Source of the DNA: Ochrobactrum quorumnocens
GTDB lineage: Bacteria; Pseudomonadota; Alphaproteobacteria; Rhizobiales; Rhizobiaceae
Reading direction: 5' to 3'
Assembly: GCF_002278035.1 (NCBI RefSeq)
Contig: NZ_CP022603.1
Location: 868,001 to 932,000, forward strand
Length of the DNA: 64,000 bases
In this document: piece after piece, positions 24,442-33,646 of the stretch
Layout of the letters: every line of letters starts with the position of its first letter
Position numbering within the stretch: the stretch's first letter is position 1
Translations under genes and position numbers: made by a program
The notes under the pieces: generated by a model
The model's database searches: none
What the model saw: only the letters and a program-made list of their open reading frames with translations
Told to the model about the DNA's origin: nothing

Positions 24442-25575
24442 TTATTCGAGTCCCAGAAATAAGCCCGCGTGAAGACGGGCACGTTCCACCAGACTATCCT
24501 CGAAAATATGCTCGCCCAAAGTATGAAGGCCCTCACCGCGTACACCGATGGAATCAAGCGTTGGCACACCAAGCGCACCGGTAAAATTACCATCAGAACC
24601 GCCACCCGAACTCTGAGCGGTCATGGTGAAACCGATTTCCTTGGCAACATCGTTTGCAAAGTTGAAGAGCTTCATATCCTGTGGCTGTCCCGGCTCCCAG
24701 ACTGGTCGCGTCACACCGCGCTTAACGATCAACTCGACATCGTCTTTGGTACCAGCAAGAGACATGATGCGAGCAACACCGTCTTCCAGATCTTTCTGGG
24801 TCTTGGCCATGCTGAGCGCTTCGGCATTACAGCTCGATGAAACACAATTGACCCATTGTCCCGCTTGAATAACCCCAACCGAGAAGGTGCAGTCATCAGT
24901 CGTGAGCGCTTCGATTTCGATTATTTTTTCCGCCATGCGCCGGATTGCCGAACGACCTTCCTTCAACAGCCAACCCGCATGACTCGGCTTGCCTATAGTC
25001 TCAAGATTGTAGCGCGCTATCGCATAGCGTCCGACAACCGCACCGCCATCACGCCGCGCAGGTTCGGGCACCAATACATATTTGTTCTTGAGGGCTTCCT
25101 GCTCGATCAGATCACGCGTTGAAGGCGTCCCGACCTCTTCATCAGGTGTCAGCAGGAAGGTGACAGGCAGCTTGGTTGCAAGTCCGCTTCTTGCTATCTG
25201 TCGCATGGCTTCGAGTGCTACAAAATTTCCACCCTTCATATCCTGAATACCGGGGCCATAAATCTTGCCGCTCTCACGGCGATAAGGATTAATGTCGATC
25301 ACGCCAAGCGGATGAACCGTATCGAGATGTCCGGAAACCATAATTCCGGGCTTACCGTGGTTTGCATGCGGAAACCGTGCGCGCAGCGAGCCGCCAAAGC
25401 CCATACGCCCCGGAATAAACTCAATGCTGGCACCCGCAGCCGCAAAATCATAGGCAGCCGTTTCAACCATACGATTGACGGCAGCCGCATCAAATGTCGG
25501 GCTTTCCGTTTCAATCCACGGCCGCAGACGTGCAATCATGCCATCAATATCAAAGGGTAATTCATACGCACTCAT
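24442..25575 (-). CDS. M20-family metallopeptidase (carboxypeptidase G2-like)
   Basis: 377-aa zinc peptidase/deacylase. Metal-binding positions are visible in order: His/Asp in VSGHLDTVHP, bridging Asp in GPGIQDMKGG, the catalytic Glu in LTPDEEVGTPS, and the late His in GEGLHTLGEH. A dimerisation domain lies around residues 180-290. The sequence resembles glutamate-carboxypeptidase/ArgE-type members rather than aminoacylases. It overlaps the preceding M20 gene by 4 bp. Substrate is probably a peptide or N-acyl amino acid taken up by the Dpp-type transporter of the same operon; cytoplasmic. Confidence 0.88.
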   Translation of the reverse strand: MSAYELPFDIDGMIARLRPWIETESPTFDAAAVNRMVETAAYDFAAAGASIEFIPGRMGFGGSLRARFPHANHGKPGIMVSGHLDTVHPLGVIDINPYRRESGKIYGPGIQDMKGGNFVALEAMRQIARSGLATKLPVTFLLTPDEEVGTPSTRDLIEQEALKNKYVLVPEPARRDGGAVVGRYAIARYNLETIGKPSHAGWLLKEGRSAIRRMAEKIIEIEALTTDDCTFSVGVIQAGQWVNCVSSSCNAEALSMAKTQKDLEDGVARIMSLAGTKDDVELIVKRGVTRPVWEPGQPQDMKLFNFANDVAKEIGFTMTAQSSGGGSDGNFTGALGVPTLDSIGVRGEGLHTLGEHIFEDSLVERARLHAGLFLGLE

Positions 25576-26753
25576 GCAGCTAAGTCCTTATTCACTGGCA
25601 GGCGAGTTTCAACAATCCGGGCATAGATCGATGAGCCAATCGGCAGCGTTTCCGGTTCAAGCATAAAGGCAGGATTGTGCAGGGCTGCTTTCCCGCCGTG
25701 CAGTACATTGATGTAAGCACCCGGCACCCGGGCCAGCATGTCCGCAAAATCCTCACTGCCCATAAAGGCCGGGCAGTCATCGCTTACATTTTCCTCACCC
25801 AGTACATCGCGCGCAGCAGCGATGTAGGCGTCAGACAGCTCATTATCATTGCGCAAAACATCAAAAACATTGCGGATATCGACATCAACCTTGATGCCAT
25901 AACCTGAGGCAACACCCGCACAAATCTCACGAAGACGGGTTTCTGCCAGTTCGCAAACACGCTGCTCGAAATAGCGGATCGTGCCGGTGATCGTAGCCAC
26001 TTCCGGCACGATATTGTAGGCACTACCGGTATGGAATTGCGTACAGGAAACCACACAAGCATCCGTTGCCGGAATATTACGCGAAACAATGGTCTGCAAT
26101 TGCCCGACCAGATCCGCACCAATCACCAGAACGTCACGGGCATTGTGGGGCTGTGCTGCGTGGCTGCCTTTGCCAGTAAGTTTGATATCGAAGAAGCTGG
26201 CACCTGCCATGGCGGCACCCTTGCGGATAACCGCTTTGCCAAGAGTGCCCAGCGGTTGATTGTGCATCCCGTAGATTTCATCGCAAGGAAAGCGCTCGAA
26301 CAGGCCCTCCGCAATCATGCCGCGCGCGCCGCCCAGACCTTCCTCAGCTGGTTGGAAGACGAAAACCGCAGTCCCTTCGAAGTTGCGTGTCGCTGCAAGA
26401 TACTGCGCAGCACCCAGCAACATAGTCGTATGGCCATCATGACCGCAGGCATGCATTCGGCCTGGATTTTGCGATGTATAAGGAACACCGGAAATCTCAT
26501 CAATCGGTAGCGCATCCATATCGGCTCGCAAACCAACACGGCGGTTACCAGCATTTTGCCCTCTCAATATGCCGACAACACCAGTCTTGGCGATGCCGGT
26601 ATGGACTTCATCGAAGCCCCATTTTTCCAGTAAAGTAGCTACGACACCGGAAGCATGTTGCTCCTCGAAACCGATTTCCGGATGACGATGAAGGTCTTCG
26701 AAAACCGCGCGCATCTCGCCGGCTTTCTCCTCAATATACGGTATGATGGGCAT
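25572..26753 (-). CDS. M20-family amidohydrolase (hippurate hydrolase-like)
   Basis: 393-aa M20D-type aminoacylase. Motifs: GLRADMDALPI, MHACGHDGHTTML, FQPAEEGLGGARGMI and MGSEDFADML; the Cys/His and Asp residues bind two metals. The start at 26753 follows AGGA and gives the usual N-terminus MPIIPYIEEKAGEMRAVFEDLHRHPEIG-like register; a GTG at 26795 opens the frame 14 codons earlier. It follows the fused ATPase gene and precedes another M20 gene. Family reaction: removal of an acyl group from N-acyl amino acids or peptides. Confidence 0.89.
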   Translation of the reverse strand: MPIIPYIEEKAGEMRAVFEDLHRHPEIGFEEQHASGVVATLLEKWGFDEVHTGIAKTGVVGILRGQNAGNRRVGLRADMDALPIDEISGVPYTSQNPGRMHACGHDGHTTMLLGAAQYLAATRNFEGTAVFVFQPAEEGLGGARGMIAEGLFERFPCDEIYGMHNQPLGTLGKAVIRKGAAMAGASFFDIKLTGKGSHAAQPHNARDVLVIGADLVGQLQTIVSRNIPATDACVVSCTQFHTGSAYNIVPEVATITGTIRYFEQRVCELAETRLREICAGVASGYGIKVDVDIRNVFDVLRNDNELSDAYIAAARDVLGEENVSDDCPAFMGSEDFADMLARVPGAYINVLHGGKAALHNPAFMLEPETLPIGSSIYARIVETRLPVNKDLAA

Positions 26754-26812
26754 GATTTCATTCCTGTTTGAAACATTGAAGATAACCGGGGCCACAGCGT
26801 GCGGCCCTTCGA

Positions 26813-28459
26813 TCAGGCGGCAGGACGTCCAGCCGCAAAGTCCCAGAAGCGACCAGGCGCCGCTTCAATCAATGATCGCGTATATTCATGCGATGGATTA
26901 CCAAGCACGTCGGCGGCGTCACCTTGCTCAACAACCTGCCCGCGTTTCATCACCAGCACTTCATCACAAATCTGCGCTGCAACACGTAAGTCGTGCGTAA
27001 TGAAAATGATCGCGATGCCGGTATCACGCTGCAGCTCGGCCAGAAGCTCAAGAACCTGCGCCTGCACCGAAACATCAAGCGCAGACACAGCCTCGTCGGC
27101 CACCAGAATATCCGGTCGAAGCGCAACAGCGCGTGCAATGGCGATACGTTGGCGCTGCCCCCCGGAAAACTGATGTGGGTATCGCTTCAGTGAATCCTCT
27201 GGCAGGGAAACGATCTTCAACAAACGCTTTGCTTCGGCCACCGCCTCCTCATAAAGCACACCGTAATTAAGCGGCCCTTCGGTGAGACTTTGTTCAATCG
27301 TCCAGCGTGGGTTCAGAGAACGGAACGGGTCCTGAAACACGACCTGAAGCTTCTTGCGGAACGGCTTCATCTCGCGTTTTCCAAGATGTGCAATGTCTCG
27401 CCCATCGACGACGATCTCGCCTTCAGTCGGTTCGATCAACCGCATTATAGAACGCGCAACCGTCGTCTTGCCTGAACCGGACTCGCCAACAATACCGAGT
27501 GTACGTCCCGGCTGGAGCTCGAAATTCACTTCGCGCGAGGCATTAACACCTGGCTTTGTGCTAAAAATCCCACCACTGCGATAAGTCATGCCAAGATCGC
27601 GAACGCGGATCACTGCTTCCCGCCCCTGTGGCTCGCGCGACAGACGCGGAATGAGGCTTGGAACAGAACCCAGCAAATCTTTGGTATATTGCTGCTGTGG
27701 CGATGACAAAACTTCCCGAATTGTTCCACGTTCTACAATTTCGCCATTGCGCATGACGCAGACCCGGTCGGCGATTTCCGCCACCACGCCCATATCGTGC
27801 GTGATGAACAACACAGCCGTGCCATGTTTCTCCTGCAACTCCGCAATCAGCGACAGAATCTGCTTCTGCGTCGTCACGTCGAGCGCGGTGGTTGGTTCGT
27901 CAGCAATCAGCACCACAGGTTCAAGAATGAGCGCCATGGCGATCATAATACGTTGACGTTGACCGCCCGAAAGTTGATGCGGATAGCTTTGATAAATACG
28001 CTCCACATCGGGCAGATGAACCTGCTCCATAATGTTGATGACTTTGGTGCGTTTGGCTTCCGCTGACAGGTTGGTGTGCACGTCCAGAACTTCTGTGATC
28101 TGTTCACCCACCCGCATAACCGGGTTCAGCGCAGTCATCGGCTCCTGAAAGATCATAGAGATACGCGTAGCACGCATCTTTTTCATATCTGCGGGCGAGA
28201 GCTGGAGAAGATCTTTGCCATCCAGCCTGATAGCACCCGCTTTTACCAACAGTGCATCTTTTGGTAAAAGTCCCATGGCAGTGAGCGATGTAACGGATTT
28301 TCCCGACCCAGACTCACCCACCAGACAGACTGTTTCGCCCTTACGAATATCAAAGCTCACGCTGCGAAGCACCGGCGTGCCGCCGGGAAGTGCAACGACG
28401 AGATTTTCAACTTCCAGCACGACAGGTTCTGCCGTGAAATCATGATTACGCAGTTCCAT
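26813..28459 (-). CDS. Dipeptide-type ABC transporter, fused DppD-DppF ATPase
   Basis: 548-aa protein joining two complete oligopeptide-transporter ATPases. Domain 1: Walker A GESGSGKS at residues 48-55, signature LSGGQRQRIMIAMAL, Walker B LIADEPTTALDV. Domain 2: Walker A GESGSGKTT near 325, signature FSGGQRQRIAIARAV, Walker B LVADEAVSALDV (the catalytic position is EA, not EP, but the Glu is kept). Separate genes are used in the second Dpp system at 62.6-64 kb. It follows the DppC-like permease by one base. Confidence 0.92.
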   Translation of the reverse strand: MELRNHDFTAEPVVLEVENLVVALPGGTPVLRSVSFDIRKGETVCLVGESGSGKSVTSLTAMGLLPKDALLVKAGAIRLDGKDLLQLSPADMKKMRATRISMIFQEPMTALNPVMRVGEQITEVLDVHTNLSAEAKRTKVINIMEQVHLPDVERIYQSYPHQLSGGQRQRIMIAMALILEPVVLIADEPTTALDVTTQKQILSLIAELQEKHGTAVLFITHDMGVVAEIADRVCVMRNGEIVERGTIREVLSSPQQQYTKDLLGSVPSLIPRLSREPQGREAVIRVRDLGMTYRSGGIFSTKPGVNASREVNFELQPGRTLGIVGESGSGKTTVARSIMRLIEPTEGEIVVDGRDIAHLGKREMKPFRKKLQVVFQDPFRSLNPRWTIEQSLTEGPLNYGVLYEEAVAEAKRLLKIVSLPEDSLKRYPHQFSGGQRQRIAIARAVALRPDILVADEAVSALDVSVQAQVLELLAELQRDTGIAIIFITHDLRVAAQICDEVLVMKRGQVVEQGDAADVLGNPSHEYTRSLIEAAPGRFWDFAAGRPAA

Positions 28460-28460
28460 A

Positions 28461-29345
28461 TCAGCCCTCCCGCTTTTTTAGACGTGGGTCGAGTGTGTCG
28501 CGTGCAGCGTCGCCCAGCAGATTGATGGAAAGAACACAAAGTGTCAGCAACAGGCCCGGCCAAAGCACAATCGATGGCTTGATGCGGAAGAACTGACGAC
28601 CTTCGGCCATGATGTTCCCCCAGGTCGGAATTTCCGTGCTGATACCAGCACCGAGGAACGACAGGATCGCTTCTGTGAGGATCGCAGAAGCGACAATATA
28701 AGTACCCTGCACGATGAGTGGTGCCATCGTATTGGGCAGAAGATGCCTGAACAAAATCTTCGGCGTGCTTGAACCGAGCGCCAGTGCCGCTTCCACATAA
28801 GGCTCCTCACGCGCAGTCAGGATGACAGAGCGCACAAGGCGCACCACGCGCGGGATTTCCGGGATGGTGATGGCGACGATGACTGAGCCTATCGAAGGTC
28901 CATTCAACGCGACCAGCGCAATAGCGATCAGGATTGATGGCATCGCCATCAAGGCATCCATCATGCGCATAATGATTGCATCAGCCGTGCGGAAGAAGCC
29001 CGCAATCAACCCGATAAACACGCCAACGCCAATTGAAGCGCCAGCAGCAAACAATCCGATCAGCAGCGAGATGCGTCCACCAAGGATCATGCGCGAGAAG
29101 AGATCCCTCCCGTAATTATCGGTTCCGAGCAGGTATTCATCGGAAGGCGGCTTCAGCCGCATTAACGGATTCATTGCCAACGGATCGTGGGGAGCGATCC
29201 AGGGGGAAATAAGAGTTAGAAGAAGGATTGCGGCGAGAAGAAAGGCAGCAATCAATGGACCGATACCAACACGTGTAACGCGCGGCAGCGAGAACAGGCG
29301 CAGCATCCAATGCATGCCTGCCGATGTCGGTTCTGAGCGCATCAA
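28461..29345 (-). CDS. Dipeptide-type ABC transporter permease (DppC-like)
   Basis: 294-aa inner-membrane protein with about six spans and the DppC N-terminal segment (LLGTDNYGRDLFSRMILGGR). The EAA loop, which contacts the ATPase, is visible at EAALALGSSTPKILFRHLLPN. Start overlaps the DppB stop by 4 bp. It pairs with the product of 29342-30283. Confidence 0.91.
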   Translation of the reverse strand: MMRSEPTSAGMHWMLRLFSLPRVTRVGIGPLIAAFLLAAILLLTLISPWIAPHDPLAMNPLMRLKPPSDEYLLGTDNYGRDLFSRMILGGRISLLIGLFAAGASIGVGVFIGLIAGFFRTADAIIMRMMDALMAMPSILIAIALVALNGPSIGSVIVAITIPEIPRVVRLVRSVILTAREEPYVEAALALGSSTPKILFRHLLPNTMAPLIVQGTYIVASAILTEAILSFLGAGISTEIPTWGNIMAEGRQFFRIKPSIVLWPGLLLTLCVLSINLLGDAARDTLDPRLKKREG

Positions 29346-30283
29346 TAGCGTATCCTTGGGTCGAACAATGTATAGGAAAGGTCGATCAGAAGGTTGACGA
29401 AGACATAAAGCGCACTCGTCAGCAGGATCATGGCCTGAATAACAGGATAATCACGTGCCAGTACAGCGTCGACAGTCAGGCGACCTATACCCGGAATGTT
29501 GAAGATGCTCTCAGTCACAACGACGCCAGAAATCAGTAATGCGAAGCCGGTGCCAACAATGGTCACGACCGGCACAGCAGCATTTTTCAGCGCATGCACA
29601 AACAGAAGACGGCGATCACTGACACCTTTCGCACGAGCTGTGCGAATGTAGTCTTCGCCCAGCACATCCAGCATTGCCGCACGGGTCATACGGGCAATGA
29701 GTGCAATGTAAATCGAAGCCAGTGTCAGAGCGGGCAATATTGCACGCTCCATAAAGCCGCCAAAGCCAGATGAGATCGACTTGAAGCCCTGAACCGGAAG
29801 CCAGCCCAGATTGACCGAGAAAATGAGCAACAGAACATAGCCAACCAGAAAGACTGGAACGGAAAACCCGAGAACCGAAAAGCTCATGACGAGATAATCG
29901 ATCCATGAACGATGACGCCACGCGGCGATCACACCCATCGGAATTGCAGCCAGAACTGCAATTATGATCGTGAGAATAGCGATCGAAATCGTCGGGCCGA
30001 TACGTTGTGAAACCATATCGAGCACTGGAACGCCCGAAATCAGCGAAACACCGAGATCACCCTGTAAAATCTTGCCCATCCAGGTGAAATACTGAGTGAG
30101 GATCGGCTCATTAAGACCCATTGCCTCGCGAATGCGTTCGAGCTGTTCGGTGGTAGCGGCATCCCCCGCCAGAATTGCTGCCGGATCACCCGGCGTCAGT
30201 CTGAGGAGGAGGAATACAAATACCGATACCAGCAACAACACCGGCACGAGCGCAAAGATACGTTTGATCAGATAGACAGCCAT
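29342..30283 (-). CDS. Dipeptide-type ABC transporter permease (DppB-like)
   Basis: 313-aa DppB-class permease: N-terminal span FALVPVLLLVSVFVFLLLRL, the motif LTPGDPAAILAG and the EAA-like loop (DYIRTARAKGVSDRRLLFVHALKNA). It follows the binding-protein gene by 90 bp that contain a strong hairpin. Six spans expected. Confidence 0.91.
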   Translation of the reverse strand: MAVYLIKRIFALVPVLLLVSVFVFLLLRLTPGDPAAILAGDAATTEQLERIREAMGLNEPILTQYFTWMGKILQGDLGVSLISGVPVLDMVSQRIGPTISIAILTIIIAVLAAIPMGVIAAWRHRSWIDYLVMSFSVLGFSVPVFLVGYVLLLIFSVNLGWLPVQGFKSISSGFGGFMERAILPALTLASIYIALIARMTRAAMLDVLGEDYIRTARAKGVSDRRLLFVHALKNAAVPVVTIVGTGFALLISGVVVTESIFNIPGIGRLTVDAVLARDYPVIQAMILLTSALYVFVNLLIDLSYTLFDPRIRY

Positions 30284-30339
30284 GGGCGCGTCCCGCTTGA
30301 GGCGGAACCAGTGTATACCCGGCTCCGCGTTGAACTGGG

Positions 30340-30364
30340 CGCTACCGCGTTAAACGCGATAGCG
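30340..30364 (-). other. Intercistronic hairpin between binding-protein and permease genes
   Basis: CGCTA-CGCG... pairs with ...CGCG-TAGCG, giving about 10 bp with one G-U pair and a small loop. No U tract. Located 10 bp past the binding-protein stop; probably protects the upstream message or lowers downstream expression. Confidence 0.5.
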
Positions 30365-30373
30365 GCGGGCGGA

Positions 30374-31981
30374 TTATTCCTCGTTCTTTTTCACATTCCA
30401 GAAGACCGGAACGGGAGAGCCGAGCATATCAACAACATTGGAGCGGCGTGCCTGTGGTGGGTTATACTCGCCAAGTGGAATATAAAGTACGTTCTCCAAC
30501 GTATGAGCCTGTATCTTTTCGACAACGGCCTTCTGCTCTTCAGGCGTCTTGGCGGCGATATATTCCTTTTTCAGCTCTTCAATCTTGTCATCCTTCGGCC
30601 AGCCGAACCAACCCTGATCGCCACGGCCATTCAGCATCACGGAGTTAAGCGGTGTGGCAATTTCTGGAATCTGCCAGTTGGTGAAGAAGATGTTCCAACC
30701 GCCTTTTGATGGCTCATCTTTTGATGCGCGGCGACCGACGAGCGTCTGCCAGTCCATCGGCTGCATGTCGACGGTGAAGCCAACAGCGCGGAGTTGCTGT
30801 GCTGCGACAACGGGTTGAGGCGACAGACTAGTAACATCAGTCGGCTGCATCAACACAACCGGCTTGCCATCATAACCGGCCTTCTTGAGCAGTTCCTTCG
30901 CCTCTTCAGCATTGCCCTTTGCGGTGATGCTGTCTGCGCCGACATTGGTGGCATTGGGTGTACCGCAGCCAAAAATCGCCCCACAAACCTTGTAGTAATT
31001 CGGGTCAGCCATCAGCGCCGCAAGCACTGGTTCTTGCGACATGGCTAGGAAGGCCGCACGGCGAATGTCGGGATTGTCGAAAGGTGGATGCTTGAAGTTG
31101 AGACGTCCCATCGTCTGATAACCGAGCGGATCACGCTGTTCAAGAACAACGGAATCGTCGCCATCAAACAGTGGCACGAGATCAACCGGGATCTGTTCTA
31201 CATAGTCGATTTCACCACTCGTCAGCGCATTCACGGCAGTTTGGGCGTCTGTCATTGTAACCCAGCGCACCTTGTCAACATTGACGACCTTGCCGCCTGC
31301 CATCCAGCTGGCTGGCTCGTTGCGCGGGACATAATTTTCATTCTTGAGATAGCTGACGCCAACACCGGGCTGGAACTCTGCCGGTACGAACTTGAACGGA
31401 CCTGAGCCGATATGTTCGGTAATCGCAGTGTCAGCGGGCGTTGCCGCAATCCGCGCTGGCATAATGAATGGAGGTAAAGCCGCCTGCTTGGAAAGCGTAT
31501 CGAGGAAGGGAGCGAACGGCTCTTTTAGTGTCCAGACGAGGGTCTGGTCGTCAGCGGCCTTGAGGGAATCTGTAATGTCCATGATAAGCTGGCCACCGGC
31601 ATCGCGCTTGGCCCAGCGTTCAAGTGAAGCCACCGCATCTGCAGCCGTTACCGGCGCACCATCATGGAATTTCAGGCCATCGCGTAGCGTGAATGTGTAA
31701 GTCTTACCGTCGTCCGAAACAGTCCAATCCGCCATCTGCGGCTGTGGCTTGAAGTTTTCATCAACAGCAATCAGCACATCATAGATCATATATCCATGAT
31801 CCCGAGTGATATGCGCGGTGGTGATGATAGGATCGAGAATACGCAAATCGGAATGCATGACTGCAGTGAACGTTGTTTCCGCCCATGCATTACCAGCGCC
31901 AAGCGCAATCAGGGAAACAGCTATCCCATATTTCAGTTTGCGGAGGATGGGGCCAGGCTGTGGTGATTTGAAAAACTGCAT
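30374..31981 (-). CDS. Dipeptide-type ABC transporter binding protein
   Basis: 535-aa family-5 solute-binding protein (DppA/OppA class). A longer-than-usual leader: MQFFKSPQPGPILRKLKYGIAVSL..., with cleavage likely after NAWA at about residue 34. The family signature lies at DGLKFHDGAPVTAADAVASLERW (residues 95-118). GAGGAACC precedes the ATG. It sits between the M81 peptidase and the two permeases; the peptidases on both sides imply peptide or amide cargo. Confidence 0.91.
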   Translation of the reverse strand: MQFFKSPQPGPILRKLKYGIAVSLIALGAGNAWAETTFTAVMHSDLRILDPIITTAHITRDHGYMIYDVLIAVDENFKPQPQMADWTVSDDGKTYTFTLRDGLKFHDGAPVTAADAVASLERWAKRDAGGQLIMDITDSLKAADDQTLVWTLKEPFAPFLDTLSKQAALPPFIMPARIAATPADTAITEHIGSGPFKFVPAEFQPGVGVSYLKNENYVPRNEPASWMAGGKVVNVDKVRWVTMTDAQTAVNALTSGEIDYVEQIPVDLVPLFDGDDSVVLEQRDPLGYQTMGRLNFKHPPFDNPDIRRAAFLAMSQEPVLAALMADPNYYKVCGAIFGCGTPNATNVGADSITAKGNAEEAKELLKKAGYDGKPVVLMQPTDVTSLSPQPVVAAQQLRAVGFTVDMQPMDWQTLVGRRASKDEPSKGGWNIFFTNWQIPEIATPLNSVMLNGRGDQGWFGWPKDDKIEELKKEYIAAKTPEEQKAVVEKIQAHTLENVLYIPLGEYNPPQARRSNVVDMLGSPVPVFWNVKKNEE

Positions 31982-32015
31982 CTACTTGGTTCCTCTGAAG
32001 GTAGTTATTATTGTT

Positions 32016-33509
32016 TTATTTGAATTCTTCTCCCAACGGCTCAAGCCGGATACCTGAGCGCAAGTGTTTCCATGACAATTGTGCCGGGCTGAGCGGCATT
32101 GCACCCGGCGCTGTGCAAACAAGGAGCTTTTCAGCAATAGGTGCGAAGTCGGCGCGGAAATGCACAGAGCTCTTATTGACCAGAATGGCTTGCTGTTCCG
32201 GTTCAATGCCAACCATACGATAGAGCGCGCGATCCGCCATCTGCGCGAGATTGGTTGTTACAACGACACGTGTCCCGTCAAGCCGCAGGCAGGCAGATGG
32301 CCCCATATTTAACCAGGTTCCACCGTAATAAGGCCCGGTCGCATGTGCCTTGCCGTCGGAGAGCTTTTCTACAGTAAACTTGGCCACGAATGGCTCATCG
32401 CCATCAATTCCCGACTTGCCGCCAAGTGAGATTTCAACCTCCGCGCCCTCACCTGCCTGATGCGCGATGTTTGCCGCTTCGGGATCGTGGATACAACCAA
32501 TGGCGGCTCGTTTTGCATCGCAGGCTATAAGCGCGCGAAGCATCCCTGTCGTATCAGAGCTACCGCCAGCACCGGGATTGTCCTGGGTATCAGCAATGAT
32601 GATAGGACGAGATGCATCTCGCGCCAGCTCGATTGCTCTCTCAACTCCCTCTTCCGGCTGATAAGAGGTACCTGCGAAAGACGACTCAGCTGCGGAAAGT
32701 GCGGCCATAATGTCATCTGCACAGTTCTCAACCGCCTGCTTATCCCATCCGTAAGCAAAGACAGAAGGACCGCATTCCGCGAAATCGGCGGCGGGAAAGC
32801 CCATGAAAAGAGACGCTGTCAGAACTTTTTCCGGTACATCGACCGTCATGCCGTATAAGCCTTTCGCTGGCTGCTCGTCCGTGCATTGCCATGCGATAGG
32901 AATGAGGTAATCACCCTGCCGCATCGCCTTGTGCCAACCATCGGACTTGTCCATCAATGCCTGTAACGCTTTAGCTGACCGATAGCCGGTCTCGGCCATA
33001 TCGACATGCGGATAAGTGCGGAATCCGACCATGACGTCGGCATGTTCGAACATACGCCGGGTGATGTTGCCGTGCAGGTCAAGCGCTACCGACAGTGGTT
33101 CATTTGCACGAACCGCACGCACGCGCTCAAGAAGTTCGCCCTCGCCGTCGTCCACATGTTCGGCAACCATCGCGCCATGTAAGTCGATGAAAATGCCATC
33201 GAGCGAGCCGCAATCCTTCAATCCCGTAATAATCTCGGAAACGATTGTTTCGTAAGCATCTTTGGTGACCGGTGCAGATGGGATAGCGCCAGCCCACAGG
33301 ATCGGCACGACTTCCCAGCCCGCTTCCTGTGCGAATTTGAGTGCGCCAGCAATGCCGAGATTGACGTTTTGAGCATTCCCGATAATCGCGTCACCGCGCG
33401 AAAGCGGGATATATCCACCACCCTGAACGAACGCTTCCATGGTTGCCGGAGCGGCAGCGAAAGTGTTCGTTTCATGCAAAAAGCCAGCTACTGCCACGCG
33501 TTTTGACAC
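32016..33509 (-). CDS. M81-family (MlrC-like) metallopeptidase
   Basis: 497-aa protein of the MlrC family (N-terminal DUF1485 plus C-terminal MlrC domain). The GTG at 33509 is chosen because GGGAG lies 7 bp upstream and the protein then begins at the family motif VAVAGFLHETNTFA; a frame open to 33602 would run through the promoter. Visible motifs: DLHGAMVAEH, ALDLHGNITRRM (putative zinc Asp/His), YPHVDMAETG and DTQDNPGAGGSSDTTG. MlrC in microcystin-degrading bacteria cleaves the linear tetrapeptide, but most members are uncharacterised. First gene of the dipeptide-transporter operon. A second M81 member lies at 50528-52048. Confidence 0.87.
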   Translation of the reverse strand: MSKRVAVAGFLHETNTFAAAPATMEAFVQGGGYIPLSRGDAIIGNAQNVNLGIAGALKFAQEAGWEVVPILWAGAIPSAPVTKDAYETIVSEIITGLKDCGSLDGIFIDLHGAMVAEHVDDGEGELLERVRAVRANEPLSVALDLHGNITRRMFEHADVMVGFRTYPHVDMAETGYRSAKALQALMDKSDGWHKAMRQGDYLIPIAWQCTDEQPAKGLYGMTVDVPEKVLTASLFMGFPAADFAECGPSVFAYGWDKQAVENCADDIMAALSAAESSFAGTSYQPEEGVERAIELARDASRPIIIADTQDNPGAGGSSDTTGMLRALIACDAKRAAIGCIHDPEAANIAHQAGEGAEVEISLGGKSGIDGDEPFVAKFTVEKLSDGKAHATGPYYGGTWLNMGPSACLRLDGTRVVVTTNLAQMADRALYRMVGIEPEQQAILVNKSSVHFRADFAPIAEKLLVCTAPGAMPLSPAQLSWKHLRSGIRLEPLGEEFK

Positions 33510-33588
33510 GAGCGTACTCCCATTTTCCTGATTTGCCCCCTCGGGCTGCGGTGTGTATCTGTCAGCGATACATCTATATTGATTTTTC

Positions 33589-33618
33589 ATGATAAGGATC
33601 AATTTTGATCCTTGTCAA
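33589..33618 (-). promoter_or_regulatory. Promoter of the M81/Dpp operon with embedded operator
   Basis: Minus-strand TTGACA (33618-33613), 18-bp spacer, TATCAT (33594-33589): 11 of 12 consensus positions. The spacer is filled by a 20-bp palindrome (33594-33613; arms AAGGATCAA / TTGATCCTT, 2-bp spacer). The divergent IclR gene starts 33 bp away, so IclR-type repression by covering -35 and -10 together is the natural reading. Confidence 0.7.
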
Positions 33619-33646
33619 TCCTTGAATCTGGATTAAAGCTTTTCCC

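Noticed and set aside
32016..33509. Microcystin degradation gene mlrC
   Set aside because: Only the family matches. The mlrA and mlrB partners are absent and the operon is a general peptide-uptake system, so the specific name is not justified.
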